Assembly (NCBI RefSeq): GCF_008831285.2
Contig: NW_022204830.1
Span: 1 to 63,650, forward strand
Source of the DNA: Nymphaea colorata
Lineage: Eukaryota > Streptophyta > Magnoliopsida > Nymphaeales > Nymphaeaceae
DNA: 63,650 nt
Direction: 5' to 3'
The notes under the pieces are model-generated. The model ran no database searches. It saw only the letters and a list, made by a program, of their open reading frames with translations, and was not told the DNA's origin. The stretch's first letter is position 1, and every line of letters starts with the position of its first letter. Shown piece by piece: positions 58,663-63,650 of the stretch. A program made the translations under genes and the position numbers.

Positions 58663-59873
58663 TCAAGCTGCTGCTGATTCGTAGCGCGAGGGTGTCTCTA
58701 GATCGTTGGTGATGAAGCAAATCTCCTTGATGTTATTGATGATGATGTTTTGCTGCACTCTGCTCTTCCACTCCTCGTAGGGACAGCTGGTGCTCTTCTG
58801 CTCGCAAAGATAGACGTACTTCCCGTCGTGCTTATCTTCACGTAGTAGTCCTTACCGTTATCGGAGTGCAGCTCGAAGATGATGCTGGACGCGTACTCCT
58901 GCCCTGGGTCACAGTTCAGCGCATCCGTCTTACCGTTACGGTAGAGCTACTCCACGCACTTGGCAGAAGAGACGTTGAGGTCGAGCAGCATGCCCGAGAT
59001 ATCGGTATCGTGGGCGCTGAGGAAGGTCCACTTGAGCACTTGGCTGGGATTGCTGATCCTTCCGTCGAAATCCTGGAGCAGGCGGTTGAGCTTGCCCGTA
59101 TTGATGGCCTTGGAGAGGTTGAAGTTGATCTTGAAGTAGTTCAGCCAGTAGTGCAGGTGACGCATGTTCAGGTAGTCGTCATCGGTTAGGTCCTTAGGGA
59201 ACGGCCTGTTTAGGTACTTGTCCACGGTCAGCGTATCGTAGAGGGAGCTAATCTTAGATAGGTTCATGGCTGCAGGATCATCCCGAATATATTTCCTATC
59301 TTCTTGAGGAAGGGACTGTAGGTCAGGATCATCTCGTCGTAGACTAGCTTCTGACTGTTGATGTTTTTCTGAACCAGGCTGTCCCAGTTGGTGCAGTCGG
59401 TCATCACGATGGAGTCGTTCATTTTGATCTGGAAGGGCAGGTAGGCGTGGGGAAGGATGTACTCCTGCTCCTCGCAGTCGGTTTGGTTGGTGTAGGGGGG
59501 GACGAGGTACTCCTTGGGCAGTTTGGGCAATTTCTTGCCTGATCCCACGGGTAGAGGCCGTAGAGCTGGCTGCGAGCGCTCTCGATGGTGCGGTTCACGT
59601 CGGTCGAGTAGACCTGGATGGAGTTGTAGACGTAGTCCTTCTCGAGGAAGCCGAGGTGCTCGATGTAGTCGTCGCGAAGCATGCTTCCCAGGGTCTCGTG
59701 CTGCCGCATCCCCACAGCCGTCAGCTCTCCCCACATTTCTCTGTCGAATTGCCGTCATAGTAGCTGTTGATGTGATACCTGGCGCCGTGTCGGAAGAGGC
59801 TGACCACTTGCTGCAATTTTCCCTCAAGAATGGTCACGCTCAAGAGTAGGGCGAGAAGATGTAAAAATGTCAT
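58663..59873 (-). CDS. Histidine acid phosphatase, secreted or lysosomal
   Basis: Hydrolyses phosphomonoesters at acid pH through a phospho-histidine. ATG 59873 starts a signal peptide (MTFLHLLALLLSVTILEG). The catalytic RHGAR motif follows at once (QQVVSLFRHGARYHI). Then come GELTAVGMRQHETLGSML and VYSTDVNRTIESARSQLYGL, the second conserved block of this superfamily. The C-terminal catalytic motif SAHDTDI is at about 59010 (HD pair), preceded by a helical cap region. The end, CEQKSTSCPYEEWKSRVQQ, reaches TGA 58663. Several N-glycosylation sites. Length ~400 residues fits the family. About four frame breaks, none removing a catalytic residue. Confidence 0.88.
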
Positions 59874-59951
59874 TTATAAAAAATTATCTATGGCTGGTAG
59901 TTTAGGGGTTGCTTATACTTCTATATGGGTGGGTTCGAATCTATATGCAGA

Positions 59952-60311
59952 TCAGCTAATCTCGCGGAGCTTATCACTGGCTGCTGTTTAAAACTAGTTT
60001 TAGAGCTGGAAGAGGTCGATTTGCAATTTCTTCAAAGTTTCCTTCACGGTCTTGTTGGTGTCCTCGGAGGCAGTCTGCACCTTCACCTCCAGCATGTCGT
60101 CCAGCGGATGCGGCACCCGATACCCTGCGAACTTCACCTCGCTGTTCTTGAGCAGGTAGATGCGCAGCAGGTCTCCCACCGTGTGGTCCTCGAGCGGGAT
60201 GCGGTAGGTCACGGAATTGACCATCTTCTGTCCCTTGAGGATCTCGATGTGGTCCCGGTGCAACTTCTGCTCGTAGTTCTTGCTCAACTTCAACCGGAAG
60301 TCCTGGCTCAT
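59952..60311 (-). CDS. RPB11: RNA polymerase II subunit RPB11
   Basis: Small assembly subunit that pairs with RPB3 in RNA polymerase II. ATG 60311 opens an unbroken frame. Signature EDHTVGDLLRIYLLKNSEVK, then FAGYRVPHPLDDMLEVKVQT, matches the alpha-like dimerisation domain of RPB11. With the standard code the protein would stop at residue 103; reading that TAA and the two following TAG/TAA as Q gives 119 residues to TGA 59952, the usual RPB11 length. The closely related RPC19 (Pol I/III) is the alternative, but its longer acidic N-terminus is absent. Confidence 0.93.
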
Positions 60312-60388
60312 TAATTATATACGCCACACCACCATACCCATTCTATCACCACGCAACTCAAAAACGAAGAGATGAATATCAGGTGAGA

Positions 60389-60598
60389 TCAGGTGAGCAC
60401 TTGGCACTGGGCCTGCAGCGGGTCGAAGAAGGATTTGGTGGTTGTGGTGAGATTGCCGGTGGCTGGGGTGTAGGTGCGGTAGCATCCGTTGGAGTCCGTG
60501 TAGGAGAGGCCAAGGTTGAGGATGAAGTGCACGGCCACCACCACCAATGCTGAAAAATAGACGAGGTAGAAGATGTACTTTGGGGACTTAGCCAACAT
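60389..60598 (-). CDS. Small single-pass membrane protein
   Basis: Intact 69-residue frame, ATG 60598 to TGA 60389. A short basic start (MLAKSPKY) precedes one hydrophobic helix (IFYLVYFSALVVVAVHFIL). A Thr/Asn-rich outer segment with two Cys residues follows (NGCYRTYTPATGN, ending QCQVLT). Start context and size are clear; no family recognised. Confidence 0.65.
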   Translation of the reverse strand: MLAKSPKYIFYLVYFSALVVVAVHFILNLGLSYTDSNGCYRTYTPATGNLTTTTKSFFDPLQAQCQVLT

Positions 60599-60821
60599 TT
60601 GAATTATAAACCAAAACTACCTTACTTATCAGGGGTTGTTTAAATATCAAACTAAGTTTGCACCGCTTGCAGGCTTCATTATGGATAGATAGACCTTTTA
60701 GGGAATAGGTAAGGATGTAAAATATCATTAAAAGTGATATTGATCAATTCTTCATAACGATTCGTACGCTTACTGTGTATTTTTTTAATTTCAAAGCAGT
60801 AGAGTTTATACTTCTATTTCA

Positions 60822-61945
60822 TCAAGCTTTTTCTATCGACATGGATAGATATACTGATTTTTCATTCTGCAAGCTCACCTGTTTGCAGAATAATGCAGCT
60901 CCAGGGTCATTTATTCTTTAGGATTGATCTCTTTTTGCGAATAATCGAAAGAGGAAATACATTCCAATAGAAATCACAAATCCAATAATCATAATTGGCA
61001 CATTTTATACGTCCATGAACCCACCGACACTGAGCCGAAAAATGTAAGGACAAATAAGATTATACAATATTTGCCAATTCTTAAGGTAAAATAGCTTCTG
61101 AAGATTGGGATTATACTTGAAAGGCCTTAGCAGCTCTAAAACTATTCAAATGGAATAATTTCTATAGCTTTTTATCTTCAAATGTAAATTTCTTTCTGTA
61201 GAATGTTGCGTGTTAGGGTTATCGTCTGATGCGAAGAATTCGCCTCTTTGAATATACAATTTGACTGAATTTCCATCGTCAAGCATCCAACGTGACTTAA
61301 TTTCAATATGGGACACTCTTAGATTCCAGATAGAGCATCAGAAAGTCTTCTGCAGAAGATGGGTTTTATTTTATCGAAGATGATTGTTATTTATACCTAT
61401 TGATTATCGATGTGTTTGCAATATCAGCTATTTCCTTCAAAGCTAATCTTCTCGTATAGCAATATATGAATTAGAGGATTAGGCATAGTGCAACTCCTGT
61501 TCCGTAAACGACCAGCCATATAGATAGATTATACACTTGGAAAAAAGCATAGGGATGAGGGTTAACATAAGCATGATATATGCCGTTGCAACAGCTATTC
61601 CCCAATAGTAGCAGCGCATGTAGCCTCTGCACTACTTGAATGGACGCATCATGCGCTAGAAGTCATAGAAGTCTACCAGCTTTGCCAACTCCACCCTGTC
61701 GTAGTAAAAAGTGTTCTTGTGGAAAATTGGCTAACGCATGTTATCGAAAAAGAACATGATTAGGGTATCTCTGACCTATAGCTACACCTTTTTAAACTCT
61801 TTTTGCTATCGTATACTCCATTACTAATTTTGCAAGAGCTCTGCTTTAGCCATTTGATATTATAATGATTTCGTCTTACAAATTCTAATATCAATATGCA
61901 TATCATCATACCCATTATCTGAGCAAAGATATTTGAAATCGTCAT
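60822..61945 (-). CDS. Multi-pass membrane protein, unknown
   Basis: ATG 61945 begins with a membrane helix (IFAQIMGMMICILILEFV). A 20-nt intron (61797-61816) then joins to IMFFFDNMRQPIFHKNTFYY. Two adjacent spans follow (AVATAYIMLMLTLIPMLF and VVYGTGVALCLILQFIYCY). Next is a soluble part (SHIEIKSRWMLDDGNSVKLY, RGEFFASDDNPNTQHSTERN), and the last span is PIMIIGFVISIGMYFLFRLF, with a basic tail to TGA 60822. The spans and a loop domain of ~90 residues suggest an endomembrane protein. No family assigned. The middle joins (near 61390 and 61150) are uncertain. Confidence 0.6.
61797..61816 (-). other. 20-nt intron
   Basis: GTATA...AAGAG on the reverse strand. Splicing joins two membrane-protein frames in phase; the unspliced frame runs into a different composition and stops. 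Confidence 0.7.
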
Positions 61946-62005
61946 GGCTTTAATTTATGAGCGAAGCCGTTTGAAGCAAAATAGTAATGAGGAAATAAGA
62001 ATAAT

Positions 62006-63414
62006 TCATTAATAAATCTGTCTAAAGTATTTTTTATGGCTGCTGGTCCTAGTTGAGTTCGTGCCATGAAGCTTCTATCGGTAGGATTGGTTTGGCTAGT
62101 TAGTTACTGGCTTCATATCGATGTTGTCAGATGGCTCCACAGCTTCTTTTCCTCTTAATCTCCCTTTTTAGTTTTATCCGAAGAGTGGATGAACTCAGAA
62201 AACTCCTTCTCTCGCCTATCCTTGGACTATTTCAAAGTCTTCTAGAGTTGTACTGACATATTGTTTATCCTTTCCAGTCCTATAATGTTAGTAAGGTTAC
62301 CTTGTCTTGCAGAGGTTGCTCTGTGCGTGGCCTACCGTTAAAGTCTTTTTGATCTTTCTCCGATATTGAATATTTCGTGATCGAGGTATGGGACTCTGGA
62401 ATACGTATGGACGAAGTGCTGGTAGACTCTGCGATCCGCATACTTGCCGTACATTATATTTATTATTGATAGCAATCATGATAGATAATCATCATCTAAA
62501 GGTGGAGTTTAGGTATGCCTGGTTGGTATACCTTGGCCTTTTGTAGGAGGAAGGATTGTCGTAAAGCTTCCTTGAGACTGCTGGGGAAGTTATGGAGTAG
62601 ACGTAGCTTGATTATGTCTTGCTGTTGGAGCTCAGAGCCTGAAGATAGGGACTGTTATCGTATTTGTGTTTAGTCTTCTGTTTATTGGTTTAAGGAGTTC
62701 CTTTTTCGGGATTATCTTTTTAGTTATGCTTGGCTATGTTTAGCTATCCGCTATGGATCACTATTTTCTCAGTCTAGCTGATCTCTCTTTCGACGTGTTC
62801 ATCAGCTTTTTCATCAGGTTTTTGTTCTTCTTCGTTTTAGGTGGCTATCTTCTTAAATTCTCAACCGATTTCACCATCTTCTCATTTGTTTGTTCGATTT
62901 CTCCAGTCTCTTGGAGAGGAAAATGCCTCTTTTTTAATCCTTGGCCTTCGGAGTTTCGTTCTTGCTTTGGAAGTTCGACTATGAAAGTTCTTCGATGATG
63001 GTCTCGCGCTTGAAATCTGAACCGCCTGGAGAATTCTGCCTCTCGTGCTTGACTGGCTCACTCTCCTTGTATTACTCTTGCTGTTGCTTTTATTGTTGCT
63101 TTTTCCAGAGGGGCGATCTTTCAGGCCTTCTTGCTTCGTATGGGGACTTGGACTGCCTCTCCAATCTTTGCATCTGTTCACTCACATCGTTTTTGCCGTT
63201 CTGTTTGGTCTTGTAGGTGTTATCCCAGCCGTAGTAGAGCTTATTTTTGAGGCCATATTTTCGACGATGAGTTCATGCATGTTTTGCTGAGGTATTGGTT
63301 TTCGGAGTTGAGCTGATCGATGACTCGGTTGTAGCTGCGTCTTTAGAGGGTGGAGATGATGCTGTCGTCGGCGAGTGGAAGGTATTTGTATCTGTTTGGC
63401 GATTTATTGCGCAT
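62006..63414 (-). CDS. Charged Ser/Lys/Gln-rich protein next to the right telomere
   Basis: ATG 63414 starts MRNKSPNRYKYLPLADDSII and RSYNRVIDQLNSENQYL. The body (LYYGWDNTYKTKQNGKNDVS, then QMQRLERQSKSPYEARRP) is K/R/S/Q-rich with many TAA/TAG codons as Q. Near 62450 a more ordered segment appears (KYADRRVYQHFVHTYSRVPY and LDHEIFNIGERSKRL). The C-terminus (NIDMKPVTNQPNQSYRQKLH) ends at TGA 62006. About 460 residues, likely largely disordered, with short conserved-looking elements. Function unknown. The start lies about 150 bases from the telomeric repeats. Several frame breaks. Confidence 0.55.
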
Positions 63415-63564
63415 TATTTGGCGAATAAAATAATAAAGTTATAATGGAAAATGGTATTCATCAGCTTAAGGATCACTATATATTATATCCTCTTGGTGGG
63501 TTAGGAATGGATTTAATTTTTATTGTATTAATGCAATATCTTAGCATCATCATCATGCCAAGCA

Positions 63565-63650
63565 GGGGTTGGGGTTGGGGTTGGGGTTGGGGTTGGGGTT
63601 GGGGTTGGGGTTGGGGTTGGGGTTGGGGTTGGGGTTGGGGTTGGGTTGGG
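63565..63650. repeat. Right telomere, GGGGTT repeats
   Basis: Continuous G4T2 units to the end of the sequence, with one G3T2 unit at the tip, mirroring the left end. Unique sequence stops at about 63564. Confidence 0.97.

Noticed and set aside
59887-59960. tRNA-like stretch with GGTTCGAATC
   Set aside because: The T-loop sequence is present, but the T-stem does not pair, no 7-base anticodon loop forms, and the acceptor stem has mismatches.

Overview
The window is a complete linear chromosome of a ciliate macronucleus. It begins with CCCCAA repeats (1-80) and ends with GGGGTT repeats (63565-63650), so both telomeres are present. The code is ciliate-type: TAA and TAG stand in frame at glutamine-compatible positions in recognisable proteins (a plasma-membrane Ca2+-ATPase, an AGC kinase, glucosidase I), and TGA is the stop. 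The C4A2 telomere with this code points to an oligohymenophorean-like ciliate. The base composition is much less AT-rich than Tetrahymena or Paramecium, and I do not name a species. Reading with the standard code shatters nearly every gene, so coordinates here come from re-reading both strands with TGA as the only stop.

Layout, left to right. A poorly conserved gene reaches to about 100 bp from the left telomere. It is followed by NAA10 (protein N-terminal acetyltransferase), a very long reverse-strand protein with TBC-like and RING parts, a small multi-pass membrane protein, and a tubulin glycylase/ligase of the TTLL3 type. Next comes an unknown protein, then three tandem reverse-strand cysteine-rich membrane proteins (14.4-17.1 kb), then CEP104. 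A giant cysteine-rich multi-pass surface protein fills 21.0-27.7 kb. The 27.8-36.2 kb block is GC-richer at third positions. It holds a B-box protein, two MGS-starting proteins with kinase-like traces, a charged coiled-coil protein, a dual-specificity phosphatase fold lacking its active site, and a J-like membrane protein. After that come an unknown helical protein, glucosidase I (GH63), several unknowns, a P2B Ca2+-ATPase and a mitochondrial carrier. The right third has a frataxin-like protein, coiled-coil proteins, an AGC kinase, a histidine acid phosphatase, RPB11 and membrane proteins, and a charged protein about 150 bp from the right telomere.

There are about 40 genes in 63.6 kb, with gaps of tens to a few hundred bases. 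Introns are very short: seven well-framed ones are all exactly 20 nt (GTA...AG). Many genes also contain isolated single-base frame breaks, usually one base missing from a short run, even inside invariant motifs. I treat these as probable sequence errors or, for a few paralogues, decay. I report the whole gene across them.

The genes do not form operons. Shared themes are cilia (TTLL3-type, CEP104), surface cysteine-rich proteins, Ca2+ and mitochondrial transport, and secretory-pathway glycan trimming. No tRNA, rRNA, mobile element or CRISPR array was found. Most exact boundaries of frame-broken genes are approximate and marked so.
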